Shown in pieces: positions 34,061 through 44,699 of a stretch of 64,000 nucleotides of DNA (the first letter of the stretch is position 1; every line of letters begins with the position of its first letter). Below the pieces are notes generated by a model. It did no database searches, had not been told where the DNA came from, and saw nothing but the letters and a program-made list of their open reading frames with translations. Source of the DNA: Bretschneidera sinensis (lineage: Eukaryota > Streptophyta > Magnoliopsida > Brassicales > Akaniaceae). Location: assembly GCA_023935145.1 (NCBI GenBank), contig CM043699.1, positions 127,536,536 to 127,600,535 on the forward strand. The letters run 5' to 3'. Made by a program: the position numbers and the translations under genes.

Positions 34061-35058
34061 AAGAAGGTGAATGCTCCACCCTTCCCACAAAGGTTAGTAA
34101 AACAAAAGAAAGACAATAAACTGATTGATATTTTTGAAACCTTGCGGAAAGTTGAAATTAACATTCCTTTATTAGATGAAATTCACCAAATACCTGCCTA
34201 TGCTAAGTTCCTAAAATATTTTTGTACTCATAAGAGAAAGTTTCAAGAGCATGAAACAATAGCATTAACTGAAGAAGTGCTATGCTATTAAGAAAACTCC
34301 CACCGAAACTGAAAGATACTGGTAGTTTTACTATTCCCTGTAGAATAGGTGATTAGCTATTTGAGAGAGCATTACTAGATTTAGGAGCGGGTGTAAACTT
34401 ACTACCATACACGGTATTCGAAACTCTAGGTTTGGGGGAGCTACAACCGACTTCCATTACCTTGCAGTTGGCAGATAAGAGTATCAAAAGACCTACGGGT
34501 ATTCTTGAGGACATCCTAGTTAAGGTGGGAGAGTTCATTTTACCTGCTGATTTCATTATGCTAGATATGGAGGAATGCCCTATGCCATTACCCATCATAT
34601 TAGGGAGACCTTTCATGAGAACTGTCGATACTAAGATTTGTGTGAAAAAGGGCATAGTAAGTATGAAGATCAATGGTGAAAAAATAGAATTTAAAATATT
34701 TGATGCATTAAAACTGCCTCAAGATGATTTGGAATGCTTTAATGTATGTATGATACAAAATTTTGTCGAGCAAGCTTTTCAGGCCCAACACATTGATCCA
34801 TTGGAGACCACTCTCACCCATGGCTTCACAGAAGAGGATATTAAGCAAGAACTTGAAGATGTGACCGATGACATCATTAAAACTGTGCACCTCCTTGAGA
34901 CTTCTCCAAAACACTCAAGTAAGTATGCTCCTCCATTTGAATCTCTCATACCTACTAATGCTACTCTTCTGCCTTTTAATGTCCAGGCACCAACTTTGGA
35001 ACTAAAGCAGCTGCCAGAACATCTCACTTATGCTTATTTGGGAGAAAAAAAGACTTGA
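34061..35058 (+). pseudogene. Protease region of A3
   Basis: The linker block 34067-34291 (KLIDIFETLRKVEI) is followed by a frameshift near 34285 and TAG 34354-34356. The protease comes next: DLGAG (34378-34392), LGLGELQPTSITLQLADKS, VLVKVGEFILPADF-like residues and ILGRPFMRT. The open part runs 34432-35058 and ends in AYLGEKKT just before RT. The active-site Asp is present. Confidence 0.85.
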
Positions 35059-36122
35059 TCTGTGATCGTAGCTGCTAATTTGAGTATTGGAGAAGAAGAG
35101 AAATTATTAAGAGTTCTTAGGGAGTATAGATCTGCCATTAGATGGACCATTGCTGACATTAAGGGGTAAGTCCAGCCAAGTGCATGCATAATATCTACCT
35201 TGAAGATGAAGCAAGACCCACTCGAGATGCTCAAAGAAGACTTAACCCACACATAAAAGAGGTAGTAAAGGCCGAGGTATTAAAGCTACTAGATGTTGGC
35301 ATTATCTACCCCATATCAGGCAGTAAATGGGTGAGTCCGGTCCAAGTTGTTCCTAAAAAGAGTGGGATTACCATTGTAAAAAATGAAAATGAGGAGCTCA
35401 TACCTACGAGAAAAATAGCTAGTTGGAGGGTATGTATTGATTACCAAAGATTGAACAAAGTAACCAGAAAAAATCATTTCCCCTTGCCATTCATTGATCA
35501 GATGTTAGAGAGATTAGCCAATCACAGTTATTACTGCTTCTTGGATGGGTATAGTGGGTACAACCAAATTGCCATAGCACCCGATGATCAAGAAAAGACT
35601 ACCTTCACATGCCCCTTCGGTACATTTGCTTATCGAAGAATGCCATTCGGTTTATGAAACGCACCAGCCACTTTTCAAAGATGTATGATAAGTATATTTT
35701 CTGATATGGTGGAGAAGTACATTGAGGTATTCATGGATGATTTCAGTGTCTTTGGTTCTAATTTTGATGAATGCCTAAATCATTTAGAGAGTGTCCTAAA
35801 GAGAGGTGAAGAAAGTAACCTAGTGCTGAACTCCATCTCCAACAAAGGTATTGAGGTAGACAAGGCTAAAATAAATATCATTTCAAAGCTACCTCCCCCT
35901 CTCACAGTCAAGGGCATTAGAAGTTTCCTTGGACATGCCGGTTTCTATAGAAGATTCATCAAGGATTTCTCCAAAATCTCGAGACATCTTTGTGCGTTGT
36001 TGGCTAAAGATACCAAGTTTGAATGGAATGATGACTGTATGCAGGCTTTCAACACATTGAAGGATATTTTCACCTCTGCCCCGATAATGATGGCACCAGA
36101 TTGGAGTCTTCCATTGAATTAA
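35059..36122 (+). pseudogene. pol: Reverse transcriptase of A3
   Basis: The N-terminal motifs are EARPTRDAQRRLNPHIKEVV, IYPISGSKWVSPVQVV, WRVCIDYQRLNKVTRKNHFP and FLDGYSGYNQIAIAP. After a stop at 35655-35657 (MPFGL*NAP) comes the catalytic FMDDFSVFG (FMDD codons 35730-35741), and then HAGFYRRFIKDFSKI. Compared with A2, 16 codons are missing between VLN and SISNKGIEV at about 35831, an in-frame loss of about 48 bp. The frame closes at 36122 in the RT-RNase H connection. Confidence 0.9.
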
Positions 36123-36720
36123 TGTGCGATGCCAATGACTTCGCCTTGGGAGTTGTTTTAGGTCAAAGAGTCCATAAGGTACCTCATTCTATCTATTATG
36201 CTTCTAGAACTTTAAATGATGCTCAGCTTAACTATTCTACTATTGAAAAAGAATTGTCAGCTGTTATTTTTGCTTTAGAAAAGTTTAGATCATATCTTAT
36301 TGGTTCTAAGGTTATTGTATTCACTGACCATGCTGCTTTGAGATATTTGTTTTCTAAGAAAGATGCAAAGCCTAGGTTAATCAGATGGGTGCTCCTATTA
36401 CAAGAATTTGATTTGGAGATCAAAGACAAGAAAGGCAGTGAGAATGTATTTGCAGATCATTTGTCAAGGTTACTCTATGAGAATGATGATAATGAGTTGC
36501 CTTTGAATGAGACATTCCCTAATGAACAACTGTTCGCACTCATGGTAAAACTTCTATGGTATGTCGATATTGTAAATAATCTAACAGCTAAGGTTTTTCC
36601 CCCAGGCATGACCACACAAGAAAAGAAGTGGTTGATATCTCTATCAAGACACTACCATTGGGATGATCTTTACCTCTTCAAATTCTGCCCCGATTAAATC
36701 ATTAGATGATGTATCCCAGA
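36101..36720 (+). pseudogene. pol: RNase H of A3
   Basis: [17 protein letters not shown] is the first RNase H motif. [40 protein letters not shown] and [11 protein letters not shown] follow, so the gypsy RNase H is essentially whole. It overlaps the RT block by 22 bp in another frame, so one frameshift separates the two. It continues in frame into the integrase N-terminus to 36697. Confidence 0.9.
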
Positions 36721-37843
36721 AGAGGAGCACTTGAGCTTATTACAATACTGCCATCAGTTTGCTTGTGGAGGATATTTTGGGGCAAAATGAACAGCTCTTA
36801 AGGTACTACAATCTGGTTTTTATTAGCCTAATCTGTTTAAGGATGCTTTCTTCTTTTGCAGCTCATGTGATAGATGCCAGCGGACAAGTAACATCTCTTC
36901 CCGAAATCAAATGCCCCTACAGAATATTCATATAGTGAAACTTTTTGATGTATAGGGCATTGATTTCATAGGTCCATTTCCTAACTCCTTTGGTTATTTA
37001 TATATTCTTGTAGGGGTGGATTATGTGTCCAAATGGGTTAAGGCTGTCCCCTTAAAAACTAACGATCACAAAGTAGTTGTAAAGTTTCTGAATGCTAACA
37101 TCTTTACGCGATTTAGGACTCCAAGAGCAATCATCAGTGATGGGGGTAGCCACTTTCATCATCGCTCTTTTGTCGAATTACTCCAGAAATATGGGATCAC
37201 TCATAAATTTGGCACTCTGTATCATCCTCAAACCAGTGGCTAAGTGGAGATAAGCAACTGAGAGATCAAAGGAATCTTAGAGAGGACAGTGAAGCCCAAT
37301 CGGAGGGATTGGTCTCTGTGCCTAAATGATGCTCTATTGGCATATCGGACAACTTATAAGACTCCAATTGGCATGTCTCCATACTGCCTAGTCTTTGGGA
37401 AAGCATGCCATCTCCCGGTAGAATTAGAGCATCAGGCATATTGGGCCATAAAATAGTTCAATTTTGACATAAAATAAGCGGGTGAGAAGATGAAGCTGCA
37501 TTTGAATGAGCTAGAGGAACTAAGGTATAATGCCTATGAAAATGCCAAACTCTATAAAGAATGGACAAAAGCATGTCATGACAAACAACTGGTTAGGAAA
37601 GAGTTTCATGTCGAACAAAAGGTATTGCTATACGACTCAAGGTTGAGACTGTTCCCAAGCAAGCTCAAGTCCCGATGGTATGGTCCTTATGTGGTCACCA
37701 AGGTCTTCCCCCATGGTGCTTTAAAGGTCCATGGTCCCAACGAAAATCAGCTCTTCAGGATAAATGGACACAGAGCCAAGCCATACCTTGACATTAACTC
37801 ACCTCTGAGAGATAAAGACTTGGTACTTCAATCTGTACAGTAA
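36721..37843 (+). pseudogene. pol: Integrase of A3
   Basis: The zinc-binding N-terminus (H...H...CDRCQ-like) is in a frame with stops at 36721-36990. The core 37016-37243 has [34 protein letters not shown] and a stop in HPQTSG*VE. The third acid follows in VEISN at about 37245. The C-terminal domain 37490-37843 is open ([48 protein letters not shown]). Two Asp residues and a Glu consistent with D,D-35-E are visible. Confidence 0.88.
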
Positions 37844-38698
37844 ACAGCTGAAATACAAGCACTGGAGCCCCAAGAGGTGGACTCTAAGTGCTTCCTTCAA
37901 AACGAATAGCACTGCAGCACTAGAGTGCTTGAGCAATTCTTATTAGGCTACCCATACAGCTCAAACACCTCTATTGAGGATAGTGGTACTGAGGCCATTA
38001 AAGCACGGTAAAGTTGTACTATTCTTGTTTTATCATTCCAGCCTTGGTAAGTTATTATTTTGTCTATGCATTCTACTTTTCAATCGAGTGCATCATTCAG
38101 TGTGCTCGAGCGCAAGAGTGTGATCGAGCGCACTCCAAGTTCAATTGAGCGCACTCATGGTAGATAGTCTCATGATAGATTTAAACATTTCACTCACACT
38201 CACTCACTCACCCTCTCTTCACATTTCACTCACACCCTCTCACTCGCACTCTCCCGTTTTCAAACCACCACTCTCACACTCTCGACTCCAGCATCAACAC
38301 ACCCCATCACCAACCATCACCACCATACCACCATCACCACTAACCACCATCACCACCATACTGTCACCGCAACGTCCCCCTCCCTATTACACATTCCCTC
38401 CATACAAAAGGTACTCATTTTGTTCACACACACGGATTTTAATGTTTCATTTACACTTTCATTCTATATATATGTTATCTTATGTATGATTGGTTGCTAT
38501 TCTGTTTAAAGGAGGGTAGGAATACACTCGGATCCACAAGACCATAGCTTGGTCTTCTGTCACCCACAAGCTGTTCAAGAAAATGTCTGACCGTGTGCAA
38601 TCGAGCGCACGAAATTTGAGATCAAGCGTAAAGTCCAGTGTGCGATCAAGCGCACATATTTGTGATCGATCAAAATTTTGATAGAACCTAGAATCCAC
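37844..38698 (+). other. Spacer between integrase and ORF3 in A3
   Basis: Non-coding. It contains near-palindromes at about 38085-38155 and 38596-38655 and a CA/CT-rich tract at 38190-38400 that gives a low-complexity Ser/Pro/Thr frame. A TGTTTAAAG|GAGG sequence with the AG at 38510-38511 resembles a splice acceptor. Confidence 0.65.
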
Positions 38699-39826
38699 AT
38701 GTCAAAACACTCTGCTTCCACCTCCCGTGCCTCTAGCAGCCATGCCCAGTCATCCCGGCCAAGCTGCGAGCAAAGAGAGCTCTTATTCGAGACCACTTTC
38801 GCCATTGATGAAGTCTTCAAGCACATGGATACCACTCAATAGGTGGTCCAAGCATTTAAACATTAGGGATTAAAGAGGCTTTTTAAACCAGTCTGCTCAA
38901 CTGCTTACACCCAGCTGGTAGTCTAGTTCTATGAGAGCCTGTCTTTTGACTGCAGCAGACCAGGAGTATTGACTTTCTCAGTCCAGGGCACATCTATCGA
39001 GGTGACTGGTGCTTACATAGAAGCTGCTCTTCATTGCTGTGATGAGTCTCCTATGGAGGACACCAATATCGAGGAGCAACTGGACTCTTTTGACCTGTCC
39101 ATGATTATTGAGGACATATGCACTAGCCAGTACGCCGATAGACACAACAACACAGTGAGCCGGTCAAAGTTACCTCCATAGCTTTGGCTCGTGGACACCA
39201 TCCTCCAGCGCAATGTGTGTCTATTGGGGCACAAGACACAGAGGAGAGACTAGTTTCTACAGACATTGTATGCCTTCCGTAGAGGCCACTGGTACTCTCT
39301 CCCAGCTGTTATGTGGACCCAGCTGCATAAATTTTGGGATCATGTCTATGGCTGTCAGACCACCACGGCCAATGCATGGGGGCTCCCATTCTCATTCCTA
39401 CTCTCATACATCTTCAAGAAGAAAGAGATTAAGGAGACCACCAGTGACAAACCTGTATGAGAGCATCCCTTCTTCAGGAAGGCTCAATGGACACATAGCC
39501 TCTTACACATAACTCGAGGACTCTCAGCCCCTGCACCTGCAGCTGAGAGGGTTGAAAAGGATCATATAGAGATAGAAACCCTTGCAGTTAGCTCATTTCG
39601 AGAGAAAGACCATCCAGACATGGGACCCACAGAGTCCCAGCACTTTCTCACTGAGTTGTCCTTTTTTCGAGGTGAAGTCTTTGCAGTTACATCACTCGTG
39701 CACCAGTGCATAGATAGTTTGGAGGTGCGGTTTGCATGACAGGAGGCGATGCTACAGGTCATTCTTGATCGCCTACCTTCGGCACCCGGTACCTCTTCGA
39801 CTGTACCACCCGACGATCAACAGTGA
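38699..39826 (+). pseudogene. ORF3 (extra 3' ORF) of A3
   Basis: An ATG at 38699-38701 opens a Ser-rich leader (MSKHSASTSRASSSHAQ). It continues in one frame, with several stops and frameshifts, through LLFETTFAIDEVF, RLFKPVCSTAYTQLV, VLTFSVQGTSIEVTGAYIEA, LPAVMWTQLHKFWDHVYGC and LPFSFLLSYIFKKKEIKE. It ends in PGTSST.PPDDQQ at TGA 39824-39826. About 375 codons in all. The region from RLFKP onward resembles the plant transposon domain of Athila polyproteins (Transposase_32/PF20167 type, by recognition only). Its role is unknown. It lies where some Athila relatives carry an env-like gene, but I see no clear membrane anchor. Confidence 0.72.
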
Positions 39827-41227
39827 GAGGATATCCCGTCTGGCTGAAGATGTTAAACTTAGCGCTCATGGGAGGCACCCCAAAGCATATCCTTTTTAGT
39901 ATTTTATTTTATTATTAGTATTTACCTTTTTATATCTGTTTATTATTACTTGTTTTCCAGTTTATGTTTGTTTTTCTTTTTCAAGGACATAGTCAGTGCA
40001 TCCAGTTCAAGTTTGGGGGCGTGCTACGAGCCATACCAGCCATTGAGTTCTACATCTCCTAGGTCAGATCCTTCCATGCTTCTGACACATTAGGAACAAT
40101 GTGAAAATTAAGTTTGGGGGTATGGGAACACACTCACACACACTATGTCCCAATTTTTGTTTTTATAGATAAATGCATGTTCATTCTGTTCCAAAAATTT
40201 TGGGTGATCTAAACAAACAATATGATTTGACTTCATAAGTGAGCTTAACACCTTAAACATATAGGCCAATAATTAAGTTTTAAACCTAGATCACTTACTT
40301 TTAGGCATTTAAGGATTCACAAGTTTGACCTAAACTAAAACGAGCACATTAGCACATAGTTGTGTGGGGTATGACATGTAATTTTAATTTGTATGTTTCT
40401 TTTGCTTGACTGTGAACCAGATGACCTGTTAGATTAACACTTTGGCATAAGAAAATAGAAAAAGATTGGTATTGCTCAAAAAGAAAAAAAAATGCTCCTA
40501 ATGATCATTAACAAACTTCCACTGAGTAACTAGCCCTCTTGTCTCAATAAGCAATGAGTGTCACGTCAAAAAGTGGAAAATTTTGCTCACAATGATCATT
40601 AAAAAGAACTTTCCACTAAGTAATTGGCCATCTTGCCTCAGTAAGTAGTAAGTGTCAAGTCAAAAGGTGAAAATTCTGATTAGTAGCATTAAGACCAGTT
40701 AGTTTTGTAGCCTTTTTTACTCGAGTTAATAAGTCCTTAGGGGTGTCTTTATACCTAATGCCCTAAGACTATCTGGTTTGGGAGTCATTGGCTAAAAACT
40801 TGTACATGAGTCAAATAAAAAGCTTAAGAGAACTAAACTTGGAAAAAGTCTCACAAATAAAAGAAAAGAAGAAAATTTGTGCCATCTTTATTGATTCTAA
40901 TAGGAAATTTGGTGAATGTTGAGACATCAAAACACTACACATTAGAATTATTTGGAAACCTAATCTTTTATGTGCTAGTTCACCACACACTAAAGTCAAA
41001 CTTATAATATCTTAAATTGCCTCATGAAAGTGATTTGTGTTCAAAACTCTTATTCATTGCAAAGATGTGTTTATATTTGTTAAGTTTGCTCATGAATGCG
41101 CATCATAGTTTTGTGTGAGACCTAAACTTTTGTGGACGCTATGAATATTGGATTTATCTGTGTGTCGTTATTTTTCATTTTTTAGTTTTGTAATGCTAAG
41201 GGACTAGCAATATGTAAGTTTGGGGTG
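39827..41227 (+). other. 3' UTR of A3 with polypurine tract
   Basis: Non-coding. AAGTTTGGGG occurs three times: 40009-40019, 40110-40120 and 41216-41225. The last one, next to the 3' LTR, is the expected polypurine tract. A roughly 90-bp tandem duplication lies at 40494-40678. Confidence 0.75.
40494..40678 (+). repeat. Two-unit direct repeat of about 90 bp in 3' UTR of A3
   Basis: Unit 1 starts GCTCCTAATGATCATTA at 40494 and unit 2 starts GCTCACAATGATCATTA at 40584. Both then run through CTT.CCACT.AGTAA and CAATAAGC/CAGTAAGT to AAAAGTGGAAA-like ends. The units have diverged by roughly 15-20 percent by eye. Confidence 0.85.
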
Positions 41228-42462
41228 TGATAGGTGCTTAAATATTCATATTTAAGCCCCTTTATTTAAATTTGTTAAGTCCTTAGTTATGTTAATTTAG
41301 TCCATTTTACTTCATTTATGTGTTTCACATGTTTTTATAGGATCTTGGAGAAAAAGAAGCATTTTTTGCACCTAAAAGAAGAAATCTTGAAATCTTGGAG
41401 CAGTTGCTGGCTAAAGTGTGAATGAGCGCATTATTGAGTGCGATTGAGCGTATCAGCACTCATGCGCACACAAAGAAGGATTGAGAGCAGCCTTGCGATC
41501 GAGCACACAATGAATACGATCGAGCGCACATGTACGGGCATGAACAGTAAAACGGCAAAACCAGTTTTGGAAATAAAGGAGGTTTTACGTTTTAGGAAGT
41601 TTAGGGTTTCCAAAGTCTTCTAGGGTTATTCAAACCCTATAAATACACCTGTAAACACACACAAAAGACATCTCTTCTTTTATCTTTTGCTTAGCTCGGA
41701 GTTGTAAGCTTTGGAGAGGATTGACAACTCGTCTTCACAATATTCTTCGGGTTTTATATTTTATGTTTAGTTTATGTTATGATGCTTATCTTAGACAACA
41801 TGTGTAAATAACTCTTTATAGGGCTCGATTGAAGCCCTAGTTATGCTTTCCCATATATACATTCATTAATTATCTTTGCAATAGCCTTGATTATGATGCT
41901 TAACTTGATTAATGTCTGTGTTTATTTAAATTCCTCATATGTGTATGTCTGATCAATATGTGCATATGGTATGGATTAGTTAGTTAGACCAATTTGGATG
42001 ATCGAGTCTTGGGTCTGACAATAGTAACAAAAGAAATCCACACCGGATTCTTGGGTTAATCAACATGGGAAACCAGGAGTAGATACCATGCCCTAGGTCT
42101 TATATGGTTGTTGATTTCTATAAATCTTATGCTTTCTTAAGGGACAACTCAGGAGATACCATGCTGAATCCCTTAGGAAAAAAAAAGAGTTAGAGTAGAT
42201 ACCATGCCTAACTTGGTGCTTAGGGAAATCAATAGCTTAAGGAGTAGATATCATGCCCTTAGGTTGGCAACCATTAGGTATTCATGATAAGGCTAGTGCA
42301 TTGACATATTACTCATTGGGAAAGTATAATTAGATGTGGATATCAAAGCCCTATGTCATTTTTATTATTAAAATCACACTCAACTGCTAATTCTATCTTT
42401 TTTTATTGAGAAACTGATTCTAAAACTGAAATTCACCAATCCCTATAGAAATGATCTTGCAC
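41228..42462 (+). repeat. 3' LTR of A3, first part
   Basis: It starts TGATAGGTGCTTAAATATTC directly after the polypurine tract. TATA box at 41637-41645. It is cut at 42462 by S2. The remaining 90 bp, ending GCATAACA, are at 43754-43843. Total about 1325 bp, against about 1343 bp for the 5' LTR. Confidence 0.93.
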
Positions 42463-43748
42463 TGATAGGTGCTTAAATATTCATATTTAAGCCCCCTTAT
42501 TTACATTTATTAGGTCCTTAGTTATGTTATTTTAGTCCATTTTACTTCATTTATGTGTTTTACATGTGTTTATAGGGTCTTGGAAGAAAAAAAGCAGTTT
42601 TGGCACTTAAAGGAAGAAGTCTAGAAATCCTGGAGCAGTCTCTGGTCAAGCTACGATCGATCGCACCATGCAATGCGATCGAGCGCACGTTGCAATCATG
42701 CACACACAAAAAAGATCGAGCGCACACTGCGATTGAGCGCAAGACATGTGCAATCGAGCGCACATGTACGGGCATGAACAGTAAAATGCATAACCCTATT
42801 TTGGAAATTAGAGAGTTTTTATGGTTTAGGAAGTTTAGGGTTTCCTGCACCCTCTAGGACTACTAAAGCCCTATAAATACACCTGTAAAGCACACACAAA
42901 TCACCACAACTTAGAGAACGCTTCTCTTATCTTTTAGCTTGGAGTTGTGAGATTTGGGAGAGAATTGACGCCTCTTCTCTCAGGTTTACTCTTCCCTTTA
43001 TTTTTATGTTATGATGATGTTTTTCATAAACAGCATGTGTAACTAATTTTATTCATTGATAAATCTTTGCCAATAGCCTTTATTATGTTGCTTAACTTGA
43101 TTAATGTCTGTGCCTATTTAAATTCCTCATATGTATGTGTATGGCCAACATATGCATGTGGTATGGACTGGTTAGTTAGATCAATTTGGATGACCGAGTC
43201 CTGGGTCTAACATTAGTAATAAAGGATATCCACATCGGATTCTTGGATTAATCAACATGGTAAACCGGGAGTAGATACCATGCCCTAGGTCTCATGTGGT
43301 TGTCGATTTCCATAGTACTTATGCTTTCTTGAGGAACAACTCAAGCAGATACCATGCTAAATCCCTCAAGGAAGAAAAGAGTTAGAGTAGATACCATGCT
43401 TAACTCGTTGCTTAGGGAAATCAATAGCTTAAGGAGTAGATACCATGCCCTTAGGTTGGCGACCAGTAGGTATACATGATAAGGCTAGTGCACTGATACA
43501 TTATACAATTGGGAAAGTATGACTAGTGGTGAATATCAAAGCCCTATGTCTTTATTATTATCACTCACATTCAACAGTTATTTTATTTCTTTTTACTTCG
43601 AAGAAACTAATTCTAAAATTGAACTTTACCAATCCCTATGGAGATGATCTTGCTTTCGCACACTATACTACACTGTTGACCTTGTGCACTTGCAAGTAAA
43701 ACTAGTATGATTATTTACTTATTTATTTAGGTATATAATCACACAACA
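42463..43748 (+). mobile_element. S2: solo LTR of the A3 family inside the 3' LTR of A3
   Basis: It starts TGATAGGTGCTTAAATATTC and ends ATCACACAACA. It is flanked by TGCAC (42458-42462) and CGCAC (43749-43753). The uninterrupted 5' LTR of A3 has CGCAC at this place, so the left copy has one C-to-T change. No internal sequence is attached. It shares palindromes (42656-42764), the TATA box (42871-42879) and the GATACCATGC repeats (43269-43450). Confidence 0.92.
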
Positions 43749-43870
43749 CGCACTTGCACACTATGCTACTATTGACATTGTGCACTTGCAAGTAAAACTG
43801 TACGATTATTTACTTATTTATTTAGGTAGATAAACGCATAACAATTGGGTATTAGATTCCCAACAGAGGG

Positions 43871-43905
43871 TGCAGATTCTTGATTTGATCATCCATTTTA
43901 GTCAA
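43871..43905 (-). pseudogene. gag: First codons of gag of G5
   Basis: On the minus strand an ATG near 43902-43904 gives MDDQIKNLH and then meets the T1 junction. On the other side of T1 the frame goes on at 23114 with PQLVDFK and a stop. The position next to the leader and LTR fits the gag start. Confidence 0.6.
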
Positions 43906-43974
43906 ACGAGTACCTTCTACTATTTTGTTTAGTGTTCTGAAATGAAAACAATCAAAGCACCAATTAATAAGATT

Positions 43975-44380
43975 ATTATTCTAGAACTATAGTTATCTGA
44001 GTAATTGAGAAAAAAATAATTTGTAGACGAGAATAGAGTAAAAGAAAAGGAGAATATGAGAAGAATAATTGTTTATTAGATTTCTTGATTGATCTACTAT
44101 ATCATAATCCATGGCTATTTAGTGAAACAATTAGGATAAGTCTCAACTGACCATGAGTAACTGCACAGTAATATAATTAGCAAACTTTTAACCATACAAC
44201 TACTTTGTAACTGATTTACAACTTATCAATCTTCACGAACTCATTCATCTACGTGATATAATCTCCTATCCAGATATGAGCTCTCATCCACCTCTTACTT
44301 CCCTTGTTCCATTTCTCTTCAATTGATACTATTTTGTCCCCTCTTGATCCAATATAATCCCTACAGATGCAGATGTAACA
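43975..44380 (-). repeat. 5' LTR of G5 (approximate)
   Basis: In element sense it begins TGTTACATCTGCATCTG at 44380. It runs through a stretch rich in AGAAG and TTCTC near its end, as is usual for R-U5, and stops near the ATTGGTGCTTTGATTG that precedes gag. The inner end could not be fixed because there is no clear CA. No partner LTR is in the window. Confidence 0.5.
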
Positions 44381-44699
44381 AGAGTTTGTTGAATGAAAAA
44401 GTTATTTTTAGTTATTTCTAACGTTTTCTAACTTTCAATATTTTATAGAAATGAAATGGTGTGAATTGAAGATCATAACTCTTTGCATAAGTGACGTTTA
44501 AACACTTAAATTTTTTGAAATAACCATCATCCACTCAATTGGCCCTAATCTTAGTCGATTGGAAAAAGTCTATGGATGAATGATTCTTGAAGAACTAGTG
44601 GATCCAATCGACTCGGACCCTAGTCTAATTGACTAGACAAGTTGTTTTGAAAACAAAACTCCAACACTTGATAACTTACATATGCATAAGAGAGTTGTG
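44381..44699. other. Unassigned AT-rich stretch
   Basis: No coding frame or clear element. It contains a CGATTGG / CAATCGACT pair (about 44553-44615) resembling an inverted repeat. Confidence 0.4.

Larger units (their letters stand above)
24405..43843 (+). mobile_element. A3: near-complete Athila-like Ty3/gypsy element, with two nested insertions
   Basis: A3 is flanked by a perfect ATTGG duplication (24400-24404 and 43844-43848). The 5' LTR is 24405-25725 plus 32199-32220, the internal region is 32221-41227, and the 3' LTR is 41228-42462 plus 43754-43843. C2 sits in the 5' LTR and S2 in the 3' LTR. The internal order is PBS, gag, protease, RT, RNase H, integrase, spacer, ORF3, 3' UTR, polypurine tract. 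All genes have stops or deletions, but both ends are complete. Confidence 0.93.
23120..43865 (+). mobile_element. T1: small non-autonomous LTR element (TRIM-like), split by A3
   Basis: Without the nested material T1 is about 1.3 kb: LTR 23120-23609, internal 23610-23871, LTR 23872-24404 plus 43849-43865. A perfect GAGGG target duplication flanks it (23115-23119 and 43866-43870). It has a PBS-like TGTTATCAGAGC at 23612 and a purine-rich AGGGAGGAA before the second LTR. The internal part codes for no retroelement domain. Only a 20-codon ORF (23656-23718) opens after the PBS. LTR and polypurine region resemble the copia remnant C4, so T1 probably depended on that family for its enzymes. Confidence 0.88.
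20970..44380 (-). mobile_element. G5: Ty3/gypsy chromovirus-like element, split by T1
   Basis: G5 is made of two pieces, 20970-23119 (RT, protease, gag) and 43871-44380 (gag start, leader and 5' LTR), with T1 between them. GAGGG occurs at both sides of T1, and the gag frame resumes across the gap. The 3' part after RT is missing: it is cut at about 20970 by C3. The gag sequence resembles that of G6. Confidence 0.75.

Noticed and set aside
38699..39826. ORF3 as an envelope gene
   Set aside because: I see no signal peptide, no convincing transmembrane anchor and no cleavage site. Position alone is not enough.
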